A DNA stretch of 64,000 nt from Limnohabitans sp. Rim8 (lineage in GTDB: Bacteria > Pseudomonadota > Gammaproteobacteria > Burkholderiales > Burkholderiaceae_C), in contig CAMDFT010000003.1 of assembly GCA_945897795.1 (NCBI GenBank), positions 1-64,000 of the forward strand, written 5' to 3'. The notes below the pieces were generated by a model that worked only from the letters and a program-made list of their open reading frames with translations, was not told the DNA's origin and did not search any database. This document shows positions 42,962-51,781 of this stretch, one piece after another. Each line of letters opens with the position of its first letter. Positions within the stretch are counted from its first letter, which is position 1. The translations under genes were made by a program, and so were the position numbers.

Positions 42962-42994
42962 AAAAAAGGCCTGCACCGCAACGGGTGCAGGCCT
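42962..42994 (-). terminator. Intrinsic terminator after pufC
   Basis: On the minus strand an 11-bp perfect stem (AGGCCTGCACC/GGTGCAGGCCT, 6-nt loop) is followed by six T. It lies 15 nt after the pufC stop and ends immediately before the crtA start, so crtA must be read by leakage past it or from a promoter I did not recognise. Confidence 0.85.
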
Positions 42995-43009
42995 GATGAG
43001 TTTCAGAGT

Positions 43010-44029
43010 TTAAGGCTTTGCCAAAACTTGGAGCTCAGGGTAGTCTTTGGCCATCTGCGCACCATAAAGTGGCTTGAAAGCACCCTGATGGCAGGTTGAG
43101 CAATTGACTTTGGCCACATCCCCTTTGGCACCTAAACGATGCGCTGGGAAGGTATCGGTCAGGGGTGTCATGAACTCATTGTTCAATTCACGCGCCATCC
43201 GAATGCCATACCAAGAGGTTACCCGTTGCGGCCGGGACTCCTCCCAGGATTGGAAGTTGCGTGTGTTGTGGCAGTAAGTACAGTTCACACCCAAGGACTC
43301 GGACATGTGCACCATCAAGGAGTAGGTGTACTCAGCTTGCTTGGTCGATGCACGGTTGGCGTTGGAGCCCACACCTGCCATGGCTTCATTGCCGTTGACC
43401 CGGATGGGCGCAGCGTCTTTGAGGTAAGGCGTGAAAGGATCAAACGGCAGCGATGACAGTCCAGCCGCTTTGGTGGCAATGTTTTGCCCGGCCAAATCGC
43501 CCAACAAGCTGTTCGCATACTTGCGGTCTTTGGGCGCATTCCAAACTTGGGTGGGCACGTTGTTGCCACGGTGGCAGGTGTAACACGTCACACCCGTATC
43601 CGCCACGTGGGTTTTCCAGTCTTGATTGACTTTTTGGGTCATTTCAATCATTCGCCTGGCCACCACCTTGGTGTACATGCTGTCATCTGCAAAGTTTTGA
43701 ACGTTGTGGCAGTAAGCGCAGCCCTGATCGGGTGCGACCCATTGCGTGATGGCCGCCATTTGACGGTTGAATTGGCCCACACTCAAATCTCCCAGAACCT
43801 TCACGTTCTGATAAACCTCACTGGCTTTGGGACCCTCCGCCGAAGCGGCTTCTGCCGCGACAGGCGCTTGGTTCAAAGCGGCTTCCTTGGCCAAGGTTCT
43901 GGGGTTGTAGATTTGCTCCATGCCCGTTCCACGGTAACCTGTTTGGACCGTTTCAATCGGCGGCCGCTCACAGCCCGACAGCAGCACGGCGGCACCTAGG
44001 CAAAGCGCTAATTTAGACAAAAATTTCAT
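43010..44029 (-). CDS. pufC: Reaction center tetraheme cytochrome c subunit PufC
   Basis: Periplasmic lipoprotein that re-reduces the photo-oxidised special pair. The 339-residue product has a signal peptide with lipobox LLSGC (Cys about 20) and four CxxCH motifs: CAYCH, CYTCH, CTYCH and CSTCH, the last being CSTCHQGAF near the C-terminus. The four hemes require the Ccm system encoded at 794-7885. The ATG overlaps the pufM stop by 4 nt. Confidence 0.97.
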   Translation of the reverse strand: MKFLSKLALCLGAAVLLSGCERPPIETVQTGYRGTGMEQIYNPRTLAKEAALNQAPVAAEAASAEGPKASEVYQNVKVLGDLSVGQFNRQMAAITQWVAPDQGCAYCHNVQNFADDSMYTKVVARRMIEMTQKVNQDWKTHVADTGVTCYTCHRGNNVPTQVWNAPKDRKYANSLLGDLAGQNIATKAAGLSSLPFDPFTPYLKDAAPIRVNGNEAMAGVGSNANRASTKQAEYTYSLMVHMSESLGVNCTYCHNTRNFQSWEESRPQRVTSWYGIRMARELNNEFMTPLTDTFPAHRLGAKGDVAKVNCSTCHQGAFKPLYGAQMAKDYPELQVLAKP

Positions 44030-45000
44030 GGCTTCACTCCCATCAATGCAGGATCAAGGACGACTGGGCTGACCAAGGGATAGGCAGGGACCACATGGTG
44101 TTTGACCGACCACAGGTACCAGTTGTCCACCACGGGGCCAGTCAACAAGATACCTACGCCGCCGACCAAAGGACACAGCACGGCAAACCACCAGGCCCAA
44201 CGGTGGATGGACTCCATCGTGGCGTTGAAGCCCATGGTCCAGCGCCAGAACAAGCCGGCACGCTCAGAGGCGGTCCCGCGGTCCACAATTTGCTCGATCT
44301 CGCGTTCTCCGCCATACCGCGTCACCGCCAAAATGGTGGCGCCGTGCATGGCAAACAGCAGAACCGAGCCGTACAAGAAGACGATCGACAGCGCATGGAA
44401 TGGGTTGTAAAACAAATTGCCATGACGCAGCGACAAGGCAGACACCCAGTCCAGGTGAGGGAAGATGCCAAAGGGCACCGCCTCGGACCAACTGCCCATC
44501 ATGATCGGACGGAAAAAACCGCACACCAGATACAACCAAATGGCTGCCGCATAAGCCCACGCCACATGCGTTCCCAGGCCCAATTGACGAGCGCGTCGGT
44601 AGGTTCTCGCCCACCACAGCATGATGGACATGGTGAGCATGAAGCCAACAATGAGCCACCATCCACCCTGCTCAAGGGGCGGAATACCTAAACCATAAGC
44701 AGGAGGCGGTGGCTCCAGCGCAAGCCAAAACAACTGACGCACCAACTGAATGGGGTTCCAGTCAACGGACGCCAACATATTGAAACCAATGATGTTGAAA
44801 GCGGCGATGCCGAAAATCAAGGAAGCAATACCCAGCGTTCCTAAATAAACAGGACCGATTTGGGCATTCCCGATGCGCCCCAAGAGGTGCACCAAAAATG
44901 GTTTACCCGTTCGCTTGTCGTCCCCGCGGGGCAATTCAACGCCGTCGTGCAAGGGCCCTACAGGCTGCACAGAGGTGAAAAGATTTTGATATTGAGACAT
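44026..45000 (-). CDS. pufM: Photosynthetic reaction center subunit M
   Basis: M subunit of the type II reaction center, binding bacteriochlorophylls, bacteriopheophytin, QA and the non-heme iron with PufL. The 324-residue product has five spans, the special-pair His region [21 protein letters not shown] (His about 182 and 202) and [18 protein letters not shown] with iron-ligand Glu. It starts 21 nt after pufL. Confidence 0.98.
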   Translation of the reverse strand: MSQYQNLFTSVQPVGPLHDGVELPRGDDKRTGKPFLVHLLGRIGNAQIGPVYLGTLGIASLIFGIAAFNIIGFNMLASVDWNPIQLVRQLFWLALEPPPPAYGLGIPPLEQGGWWLIVGFMLTMSIMLWWARTYRRARQLGLGTHVAWAYAAAIWLYLVCGFFRPIMMGSWSEAVPFGIFPHLDWVSALSLRHGNLFYNPFHALSIVFLYGSVLLFAMHGATILAVTRYGGEREIEQIVDRGTASERAGLFWRWTMGFNATMESIHRWAWWFAVLCPLVGGVGILLTGPVVDNWYLWSVKHHVVPAYPLVSPVVLDPALMGVKP

Positions 45001-45021
45001 TTCAATTTCCTCTCTTTTTAA

Positions 45022-45849
45022 TTAAGTGCGCCAGATGGGCATGTTCAACCACCAGCCCCACCACTCGGGCCAAGCTCCGGTCCAAAATGGGCCGCTGACC
45101 ACAATGCAGACAATGCCGAACCAAACACCTGCGAGCGCCAAAAACAAGCCCAACCGGTGAATGCCCAAGGTGCCCACCGAGTACCCGATCAGGTCACGAA
45201 AGAACGTGTCTTCATGTTCCGGCGACTTCACGGTCTGGCCTTTTCCAGGGTTGGTGGCTGACAGCACCAAGCCACCGTGCATGGACAGCGCCAGCACCGT
45301 TGCAAAGAAAAAAGTCACAGCAATCATGTGCCATGGGTTGTAGTGAAAATGCAGGTACTGGTAAGCGGTGTTGCTCACCCAATCCAAGTGGCTGTAGATA
45401 CCGTAGGGGAAAGCATGTCCCCAAGCCCCCATGAGCACGGGACGCACCACTTGCAAGCTGAAATAGGCCAAGATGGCCATGGAAAAGGCCACAGGCACAT
45501 GCAAGCCCATGCCCAATTTGCGGCAAATCTCAACTTCTCGAAGTGCCCACGAGACAAATGCGCCCAAGGCACACACCGTGATGATTTGCCATAAGCCGCC
45601 TTCCATCATGGGGGCAAAACGCAGCCCATAGGAGAGGTCTGGCGGTGCGATGTTGATTTGCCAGATATTCCAGGTCGGCCCCATGGCCGCGCCCCACAAA
45701 ATCAACAGGGTGCCCGAAAGGGCAAAAAACAAGGTTGTGATTCCGAAAAATCCAACGTAAAAAGGACCGACCCAGAAATCAAACAGGTCGCCCCCAAAAA
45801 GGGTACCGCCGCGCACACGGTATTTGCGTTCAAAACTTAACATGGACAT
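45022..45849 (-). CDS. pufL: Photosynthetic reaction center subunit L
   Basis: L subunit of the reaction center core. The 275-residue product begins [23 protein letters not shown] and has five spans, with the pigment-ligand region [20 protein letters not shown] (about 154-173), [12 protein letters not shown] and the QB-site segment [21 protein letters not shown] strong GGAGG precedes the ATG. Separated from pufA by 123 nt containing a large hairpin. Confidence 0.98.
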   Translation of the reverse strand: MSMLSFERKYRVRGGTLFGGDLFDFWVGPFYVGFFGITTLFFALSGTLLILWGAAMGPTWNIWQINIAPPDLSYGLRFAPMMEGGLWQIITVCALGAFVSWALREVEICRKLGMGLHVPVAFSMAILAYFSLQVVRPVLMGAWGHAFPYGIYSHLDWVSNTAYQYLHFHYNPWHMIAVTFFFATVLALSMHGGLVLSATNPGKGQTVKSPEHEDTFFRDLIGYSVGTLGIHRLGLFLALAGVWFGIVCIVVSGPFWTGAWPEWWGWWLNMPIWRT

Positions 45850-45905
45850 GGTTGCATCCTCCGACCGGGTGACTGTTTGTGAGGTCTTGTAGGCTTCAAT
45901 TTTTT

Positions 45906-45952
45906 AAAAAAAGGACAGACGTACCGTTCAATGCGAGCGATGTACGTCTGTC
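45906..45952 (-). terminator. pufA-pufL intercistronic hairpin
   Basis: On the minus strand GACAGACGTAC pairs with GTACGTCTGTC (11 bp, 17-nt loop) and is followed by C and seven T. Such a partial terminator or 3' stabiliser between antenna and reaction center genes is known in puf operons, where it raises the ratio of LH1 to reaction center transcripts. Confidence 0.8.
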
Positions 45953-45972
45953 TGAATAAAGACCAAGGGTCC

Positions 45973-46170
45973 TTACTTTTGCGGCAAAGCCGCGTTCTGT
46001 GGCTGGACTCTCGCCGCTGCGGACTTGGCCGTATCGGGATGCCAGCTGTTGATGTTGTACCGATCGCCACTGATTTGAATCAGGTGAATCGATGTTGAAA
46101 CAAAGGCAATCAACAGTCCAACTAGAACAATTGCCTTGCGGGGGTCTATAACACGCCACATGCGCCACAT
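45973..46170 (-). CDS. pufA: LH1 antenna alpha polypeptide PufA
   Basis: Core antenna alpha subunit. The 65-residue product has the hallmark N-terminus MWRMWRVIDPRKA, one span with the bacteriochlorophyll-ligating His in SIHLIQISGDRYN (His about 29) and a polar C-terminal tail. AAGGAAA lies 7 nt before the ATG. It is preceded not directly by pufB but by an extra gene (46185-46409), 14 nt upstream. Confidence 0.95.
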   Translation of the reverse strand: MWRMWRVIDPRKAIVLVGLLIAFVSTSIHLIQISGDRYNINSWHPDTAKSAAARVQPQNAALPQK

Positions 46171-46184
46171 AGTAATTTCCTTTC

Positions 46185-46409
46185 TTAACTCAATTGAGAA
46201 ATAACGGTATAGACAGAAGACTTCACGCCGTCCAAAGTGCTCGTAGAACCTTCTGCGCCAGGAAGCCAGTTACGCCAGTCAAGGACCAGCAACTGCCCCG
46301 CCACAGCGAGCGCCATAAACACTAAAAACAACAAAACAAAAGTTATCCCATAACCATCAAAATGGTCATGAGCTTGAACCGTTGTCATGCGATTGTTCGG
46401 GTGGGTCAT
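46185..46409 (-). CDS. Unassigned single-span protein between pufB and pufA (orfX)
   Basis: I do not recognise this protein. A 74-residue frame with a strong ribosome site (GGAG, 6 nt before the ATG at 46409) lies between pufB (23 nt away) and pufA (14 nt away). It has a polar, His-rich N-terminus (QAHDHFDGY, residues 12-20), one span (GITFVLLFLVFMALAVAGQL, 21-40), then LVLDWRNWLPGAEG and a possibly amphipathic C-terminal helix (about 58-73). The DWRNWLPG stretch recalls the C-terminal side of LH1 alpha chains, but where those have the pigment-binding His this has Gln39, so it should not bind bacteriochlorophyll in the same way. It does not resemble PufQ or PufX. Candidates: a degenerate alpha chain or a new RC-LH1-associated subunit. 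Confidence 0.85.
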   Translation of the reverse strand: MTHPNNRMTTVQAHDHFDGYGITFVLLFLVFMALAVAGQLLVLDWRNWLPGAEGSTSTLDGVKSSVYTVISQLS

Positions 46410-46432
46410 GCTTATCTCCGTTGAATGGTTTT

Positions 46433-46576
46433 TTAGAACCAGGGACGCCAGATCCACACCAAGCTGTGGGCGAAAAAAGCCCCGACAGCCCACAACAGGT
46501 AACCCTGTATGAAGTACTGGTGGAACTCTTGGGCCTCTTGGTCTGTCAGCCCTGACGGGTTAGCTGCATCAGTCAT
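46433..46576 (-). CDS. pufB: LH1 antenna beta polypeptide PufB
   Basis: Core antenna beta subunit. The 47-residue product from the ATG at 46576 has the motif SGLTDQEAQEFHQYF, a span, and the bacteriochlorophyll-ligating His in AFFAHSLVWIWRPWF, the C-terminal signature of LH1 beta chains. GAGG lies 8 nt upstream. The open frame extends further up without similarity. Confidence 0.95.
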   Translation of the reverse strand: MTDAANPSGLTDQEAQEFHQYFIQGYLLWAVGAFFAHSLVWIWRPWF

Positions 46577-46640
46577 AGTTTGTGCCTCTTTCAATATGCC
46601 TTTCGGCAATTCCCTGAACCCTTGCGAGCTCAGGACGGAC

Positions 46641-46664
46641 TGTTGCGGCTTTGACACCGCAACA
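46641..46664 (-). promoter_or_regulatory. Hairpin in the bchZ-pufB spacer
   Basis: TGTTGCGG and CCGCAACA form a perfect 8-bp stem with an 8-nt loop, 65 nt upstream of pufB. No T tract follows on the minus strand, so it is more likely an mRNA 5' stabiliser or processing site for the puf part of the bchCXYZ-puf superoperon than a terminator. The 147-nt spacer holds no pufQ. Confidence 0.5.
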
Positions 46665-46723
46665 GGTGGACCCCCGGCCAGGCCGAAGGATTGAACGGGC
46701 CACCGAATTCATGCGCACATCTT

Positions 46724-48190
46724 TCATGCATGTGCTCCTTCATTCGCTTTTCCGAACAATTCTGTGAATCTTTCTGCTTCGACATGAGAGCGGCCGGTTT
46801 CCCGTGCATCTCGCTCCGCTTGATCGCGCATGCGTTTGGCTGCTGAAATTCGCACCAATACAGGTTGCTGTTCCAACAAAGCATCTAACCTGTCTTGCGC
46901 CTCTGGCTCCCACGGCACGGTGGTGTTGGGCGCAGACCGGCCCAGGGTGCCTTCGATCTTGTCCATCTCTGTGCCCAAGGGCAAGATATGGAAAAGTGCA
47001 TCGAAGAGACCGTTGCAAAACTCTTGGATGATGTAAGTCGCGCCTGCATAGCCCATGAACGGCGTGCCAGTGTGACGACGAATGATTGGCAAGGGAAAAC
47101 TGGCTGGGATGAAGCTGGTTTTCATCATCCCGCCACCGCCGCACTCGGCCAAATAGATACGCTCGTTGTAGCTGCCGTACAAAATGAGCGGCGTTTTTTC
47201 GGTGACCAGTTTGCGAACTTCTGCGTTGTCTGTTTTGGCACCCGCTATGCGCGCGATGGCAAAGTTGCAAGGCAGGCCCATCTCGTCTTCCAAGAAATGA
47301 CGAATGCCGCGCGTGTAGGTTTCGTTGGCCACCACACCAAAGTTGGCGGTGCCAAAAAAGTCTTGCGTCACAGACCGCCACAAATCCCAAATGGGTTTGA
47401 TGGTGCTGTGCTTTTCTCTTTCGATGAAAGGCTCTGGATCGAGGCCAAGCAACTCACCCAAAGAGCGCAGGAATTTGGTGGTACTGTGCAAACCGATGGG
47501 CGCTTGCAAATAAGGACGCTCTAAGGCTTCGCACAACATGCGGCCGAATTCGCGGTACATGCAAATGTTCACATCGGCCTCGACCAAACGCGACACGTCG
47601 GCAAGGTGTGAACCCAGCGGAAAGACCATGTTGACGTCTGCACCAATGCCTTGCACCAATCGGCGAATTTCAGCCAAATCGCTGGGGCAGTTGAAGGTGC
47701 CGTAACTGGGCCCAATGATGTTGACGCGAGGACGCTCGCCCTCTTTGCGCTCACGCTTGGGCACATGCTTGATGCCGTACTGCTGCCAGAGCCAATACAT
47801 GGCTCGGTTGGCGCATTGCCATTGGTCTTCGTCGATGGTGCGCGGCAAGAATCGTTGCAGGTTGGTGCCCTCGGGCGTGACGCCACCGCCAATCATTTCT
47901 GCAATCGAGCCCGTGACCACCACGGAGGGCAGATCGGGATTCAGTGTGGCGTGCGCACGGCGCATGGCGCCTTCGGTGCCTTCACGACCCAATTGTTCTT
48001 CTGCCAAACCCGTCACCACAATCGGCAGCTCATGGGGTGGCAGGGCATCGGTGTAATGCAGCACCGATGTGACAGGCAAGTTCTCGCAGCCCACGGGGCC
48101 GTCAATGACAACTTGCAAGCCTTTGATGGCGGTGAACACATACACCGCACCCCAATAGCCGCCTGCGCGATCGTGGTCAAGAACTAGCAT
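46724..48190 (-). CDS. bchZ: Chlorophyllide a reductase subunit BchZ
   Basis: Catalytic subunit, with BchY, of the nitrogenase-like reductase of ring B that converts chlorophyllide to the bacteriochlorin. The 488-residue product begins [19 protein letters not shown] and contains the cluster-ligand region [19 protein letters not shown] (Cys about 35). The start overlaps the bchY stop by 1 nt (TGATG). Confidence 0.96.
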   Translation of the reverse strand: MLVLDHDRAGGYWGAVYVFTAIKGLQVVIDGPVGCENLPVTSVLHYTDALPPHELPIVVTGLAEEQLGREGTEGAMRRAHATLNPDLPSVVVTGSIAEMIGGGVTPEGTNLQRFLPRTIDEDQWQCANRAMYWLWQQYGIKHVPKRERKEGERPRVNIIGPSYGTFNCPSDLAEIRRLVQGIGADVNMVFPLGSHLADVSRLVEADVNICMYREFGRMLCEALERPYLQAPIGLHSTTKFLRSLGELLGLDPEPFIEREKHSTIKPIWDLWRSVTQDFFGTANFGVVANETYTRGIRHFLEDEMGLPCNFAIARIAGAKTDNAEVRKLVTEKTPLILYGSYNERIYLAECGGGGMMKTSFIPASFPLPIIRRHTGTPFMGYAGATYIIQEFCNGLFDALFHILPLGTEMDKIEGTLGRSAPNTTVPWEPEAQDRLDALLEQQPVLVRISAAKRMRDQAERDARETGRSHVEAERFTELFGKANEGAHA

Positions 48191-49755
48191 CAGATCATGG
48201 CCTCCGCTTTGCGTTTTTTGGCCAGCTTTTCAAGCTGTCTGCGTGTTTCGGCTTCAAACTCAGGGCGGTTTTGTGGCACGCCATGAGAGGCTTCCCAAAC
48301 ACCTGCGGCATGGCCGGTACCGGTGTCGCCAAAGAAGGCTTTCATTTCATCAAAGCGCGATTTGTTGGCAATCGCGCCATTGATCACTTGTGCCAAAGAA
48401 CCCGCACCCGCTGGCCCCATCAAGGGGCGTGCAGAAATCAGGTTGGTGAAATACAGGCTTGGAATACTGAGCTCTTTGGCCGCCTGGACCACAGGTGTGG
48501 TGCCAATCGCCAAATCGGGCTTCCACTCGTGCATGGCAGCCAGGTCTTGCTCCAGCGATGCACGGTATTGAACGTGGACGCCGCGTGCCTGCAGCCACTC
48601 ACAGTCAGCTGCGCTCCAAGGCGTTTTGGGACAGGCCGTGCCGACGTAACGCAAATCGGCACCGCTCTCCACCAGCAAACGCGCCACCAACAACTCAGAG
48701 CCTTCATAGCCACTGAGCGTGATGCGACCTTTAATGGGTGACTTGGCCAGGGCGCCTTTGATGGCACCCAACATGATGTTTTTGACCATGTCAATTTGGG
48801 CTTGCGGCACATTGGCCGCATTGCCAATGGCTTGCAACCAAGCTTCTGTGCCGTCGTGGCCCACCGGAGCTGAACCCACAATGGGGCGTCCTGCCGCTTC
48901 AAATTCGCGGACGCTCGCGGTGTAGAAAGGGTGGATGGCCGCAACCGCTGCGCAGTCGAGCGCGGCATAGAGTTCGCGCCATTCGCGTGTGGGCACCACG
49001 GGGCCAGCAGCAAGGCCCATGGGTTCCAGCATGCGGCCAATGATCATGGGGTCGGCGGGGAACATTTCACCAATCATGGTGATGGTGGGTTTGTCGGAGC
49101 GGCCGGTGCGAGGTGCTTGAACGGGACCCGCCACAATTTCTTCGCGTGCATATTTCAGCATGGCGCCAGCCAAAACATCTTTGGCTTCTGCGTGCGTGGG
49201 CACGCCAAAGCCTGGCACATCGACACCAATGATGCGAACACCATTGATCTCTTTGGGCAGCAACTGCAAGGGCACGCCACTGGCTGTGGGCACGCACAAA
49301 TTGATGATCACAATGGCGTCGTATTTCTCAGGATCGGCCTGGTCGTAAACCGACTCGCGAATGTCTTCAAACAACTTGCCCGTCACCAAGGACTCTGAGT
49401 TGAAAGGCACGTAGCCGACACTGCGCCGAGCGCCATAAAAATGCGAAGTGAATGTCAGGCCATACACGCAGCAAGCAGAGCCCGACAAAATGGTGGCGGT
49501 GCGGCGCATGCGAAGGCCCACCCGCAATGAGCCAAATGCAGGGCACATGCTTTGTGGCTGATCGTGCGGACCCGCTTTAGGATCCACCGGATAGTCCTTG
49601 GCATATTGCGCCAGCACTTCAGACTTGCCAGAGGCTTTGGCTGCTGCCAGCATTTTTTCGCCGCCCGAGTGGCAACCCATGCCATCACCCTCGATGGTGG
49701 TGCTCATGCCCACTGGGGCTTGAGAAGCTGGGACGATAGGGATCGTTTTGCTCAT
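48190..49755 (-). CDS. bchY: Chlorophyllide a reductase subunit BchY
   Basis: Partner of BchZ in chlorophyllide a reductase. The 521-residue product has the cysteine-rich N-terminal third: Cys28 ([12 protein letters not shown]), Cys71 (MCPAFGSLR) and Cys95-Cys96 ([12 protein letters not shown]), matching the family. The ATG at 49755 is 4 nt after the bchX stop; frames upstream are shadows of bchX. Confidence 0.96.
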   Translation of the reverse strand: MSKTIPIVPASQAPVGMSTTIEGDGMGCHSGGEKMLAAAKASGKSEVLAQYAKDYPVDPKAGPHDQPQSMCPAFGSLRVGLRMRRTATILSGSACCVYGLTFTSHFYGARRSVGYVPFNSESLVTGKLFEDIRESVYDQADPEKYDAIVIINLCVPTASGVPLQLLPKEINGVRIIGVDVPGFGVPTHAEAKDVLAGAMLKYAREEIVAGPVQAPRTGRSDKPTITMIGEMFPADPMIIGRMLEPMGLAAGPVVPTREWRELYAALDCAAVAAIHPFYTASVREFEAAGRPIVGSAPVGHDGTEAWLQAIGNAANVPQAQIDMVKNIMLGAIKGALAKSPIKGRITLSGYEGSELLVARLLVESGADLRYVGTACPKTPWSAADCEWLQARGVHVQYRASLEQDLAAMHEWKPDLAIGTTPVVQAAKELSIPSLYFTNLISARPLMGPAGAGSLAQVINGAIANKSRFDEMKAFFGDTGTGHAAGVWEASHGVPQNRPEFEAETRRQLEKLAKKRKAEAMI

Positions 49756-49759
49756 GGTG

Positions 49760-50770
49760 TCAGACTTCGTCGTACACAACTTCAAGCGTGGGCTTGCTGG
49801 TGTCTGTCTTGCCGCACATGTCAAATTGGGTGGCCGGCTCCAGCACGACATCGCGACCGACAGCTGAAGCTGCAAACAAGCCCAACAGCTGGTCTTGCGT
49901 CATGGGGTTGGGACGGATCGGGACCGACGTGGCCACGTTGGCAGCCAACTCTGCAAACATCGGGCCCCACACAGATTCGGGGCGGCCAATGATTTCGTAG
50001 CTGGCGCTCTTTCTGCGAATGTCTTCATTGGCAGGGATGGTGGACAACACAGGAATGCCGACCTTCTCGGCAAAGTTGGCAGCCTCGCCCGTGCCGTCGT
50101 CGCGGTTGATCACCATGCCGGCGACGCCCACATTGCCACCGAGCTTGCGGAAATATTCAACCGCAGAGCACACGTTGTTGGCCACATACAGTGACTGCAA
50201 ATCGTTGCTGGCCACCACAATCACTTTTTGGCACATGTCGCGTGCAATGGGCAAACCAAAACCGCCACAGACCACGTCACCCAAGAAGTCGAGCAGCACA
50301 TAGTCAAAGCCCCACTCGTGAAAGCCCAGCTTCTCTAGCAACTCAAAGCCGTGGATGATGCCGCGACCACCGCAGCCTCGACCCACCTCGGGCCCGCCCA
50401 ATTCCATGGCGTACACGCCATCGCGCTTGAAGCAAACATCGCCAATGGCCACCGCCTCACCCGCCAATTTTTTCTTGGAAGATGTCTCAATGATGGTGGG
50501 GCATGCGCGGCCACCAAACAACAAACTGGTGGTATCACTTTTTGGATCGCAACCGATCAGCAAAACCTTTTTGCCTTGCTGCGCCATCATGTAACTCAAG
50601 TTGGCCAAGGTGAAGCTCTTGCCAATACCGCCTTTGCCGTAAATGGCAATGATTTGTGTCTCTTTGGTGGGCGCTTGGGTGCTGACAGTCTCAACAGGCA
50701 AGGCCGCCTCTTGGCGAAGGCGATCCACAAATTGAATGGTTTTCTCTGTTGATGTTGATTGTGTTTTCAT
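49760..50770 (-). CDS. bchX: Chlorophyllide a reductase ATPase BchX
   Basis: NifH-like reductase delivering electrons to BchYZ. The 336-residue product has P-loop YGKGGIGKS at 44-52, IGCDPKSDTTSLLFGG near 72-87 and cluster cysteines in GRGCGGRG and GDVVCGGFG. Start ATG at 50770 overlaps the bchC stop by 4 nt, giving order bchC-X-Y-Z. Confidence 0.97.
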   Translation of the reverse strand: MKTQSTSTEKTIQFVDRLRQEAALPVETVSTQAPTKETQIIAIYGKGGIGKSFTLANLSYMMAQQGKKVLLIGCDPKSDTTSLLFGGRACPTIIETSSKKKLAGEAVAIGDVCFKRDGVYAMELGGPEVGRGCGGRGIIHGFELLEKLGFHEWGFDYVLLDFLGDVVCGGFGLPIARDMCQKVIVVASNDLQSLYVANNVCSAVEYFRKLGGNVGVAGMVINRDDGTGEAANFAEKVGIPVLSTIPANEDIRRKSASYEIIGRPESVWGPMFAELAANVATSVPIRPNPMTQDQLLGLFAASAVGRDVVLEPATQFDMCGKTDTSKPTLEVVYDEV

Positions 50771-51720
50771 GCGTGAGCGCTCCAGTCCAGGACCATTTTT
50801 AGACAAGCAACATCACCGAATGCTGTTTCGTAAGCAGCGGTGGCAGATTCGGCGGTTTGAACATGCGTGATCAAACCTTTGAGAGACAGTTGACCGTTGT
50901 CGACCAACTGGTTAACCGCCAATAAATCAGGACGCCTCCATTCACCGGACAAGCGAATTCGGGCTTCGCGCAAAACGGCTTGAGCTGACGAGAATTGCAA
51001 GTTTTGATTGAATAAACCTGCCAACACCACCTCACCACCTGGGCGAATTCTTTGGATCAGCGTGTCCAAGAGCAGGGTGTCCCCACTGACGTCATAAATG
51101 GCTTGGTAAGCCCTGTGGTCATCGTCTTCTGGCCGAACGACGTTGTAGCCTTCAGCACCCTGCGCGCGCTCAGGCTGCGTTTCCCAAACCGTGGGGGGAG
51201 CAAAACCAGCAGCCACAGTCAGGCGTGCCAGCAAGCGGCCCATCACACCATGACCCACGATCAAATCGGGCGGGGTGAAAGGCTCTTGCCCACCACCACC
51301 CGAGACGGCGTGGTAAGCCGTTGCAGCCAGTGCCAACAAAACAGCATCTGGCCCCCGTTGGTCAGCGATGGGGAAAATCTTCTGATCTGACACGACCAAA
51401 CGAGAGGCCGCTCCTCCGAACAAGCTTTTCACCCCGGTGAAGCAATTGGCACCCGGAACGAAAACCGTTTGACCTTCTTTGAGTTTCGCGCCGAGTGGCG
51501 CTTTGACCACTTGACCCACGGTCTCATAGCCGGGCACCAGCGGATAGGTGCTGCCCATGAATGCAGGCATGCTGCCGTCCCACAACATCCGCTCAGTCCC
51601 GGTGCTGATGCCGCTGTACTGCACGGCGACTTCCACTTCACCCGCTTGCAGTTGCGGCAGGGCCAAGGCCTGCAAGGACAACTGTCTGGGTTGGTCAAAA
51701 ACGACGGCGGTTGATTTCAT
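50767..51720 (-). CDS. bchC: 3-hydroxyethyl bacteriochlorophyllide a dehydrogenase BchC (copy 1)
   Basis: Medium-chain dehydrogenase fold enzyme that oxidises the 3-hydroxyethyl group to 3-acetyl in bacteriochlorophyllide a. The 317-residue product shows FSGISTGTERMLW-like segment (YSGISTGTERMLWDG, about 35-49), YPLVPGYETVGQVV, LIVGHGVMGRLLARL and the C-terminal FGDVACLKMVLDW. Leader of bchCXYZ-puf. No Shine-Dalgarno precedes the ATG and a -10-like AACAAT ends 6 nt before it, so translation may be leaderless. A second, divergent copy is at 55351-56298. Confidence 0.95.
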   Translation of the reverse strand: MKSTAVVFDQPRQLSLQALALPQLQAGEVEVAVQYSGISTGTERMLWDGSMPAFMGSTYPLVPGYETVGQVVKAPLGAKLKEGQTVFVPGANCFTGVKSLFGGAASRLVVSDQKIFPIADQRGPDAVLLALAATAYHAVSGGGGQEPFTPPDLIVGHGVMGRLLARLTVAAGFAPPTVWETQPERAQGAEGYNVVRPEDDDHRAYQAIYDVSGDTLLLDTLIQRIRPGGEVVLAGLFNQNLQFSSAQAVLREARIRLSGEWRRPDLLAVNQLVDNGQLSLKGLITHVQTAESATAAYETAFGDVACLKMVLDWSAHA

Positions 51721-51723
51721 GAT

Positions 51724-51767
51724 TGTATTGTTGGGCTTACACTAGCTTGTGTCAAATTAGATTTACA
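51724..51767 (-). promoter_or_regulatory. bchC promoter with two PpsR/CrtJ operators 8 bp apart
   Basis: TGTATTGTTGGGCTTACA (51724-51741) and TGTCAAATTAGATTTACA (51750-51767) both fit TGT-N12-ACA and are separated by exactly 8 bp, the spacing known for cooperative CrtJ binding at Rhodobacter bchC. Minus-strand TTGACA (51755-51750), a 17-bp spacer and AACAAT (51732-51727) form the likely promoter. Confidence 0.75.
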
Positions 51768-51781
51768 TAAATGGTCGAATT

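Noticed and set aside
46185..46409. orfX considered as PufX or PufQ
   Set aside because: Neither sequence nor position fits: PufX follows pufM and PufQ precedes pufB. It is reported as unassigned.
46433..46657. The first small gene after bchZ considered as pufQ
   Set aside because: From the ATG at 46576 it is a clear LH1 beta chain (EFH and AFFAHSLVWIWRPW); the upstream part of the frame has no PufQ features.
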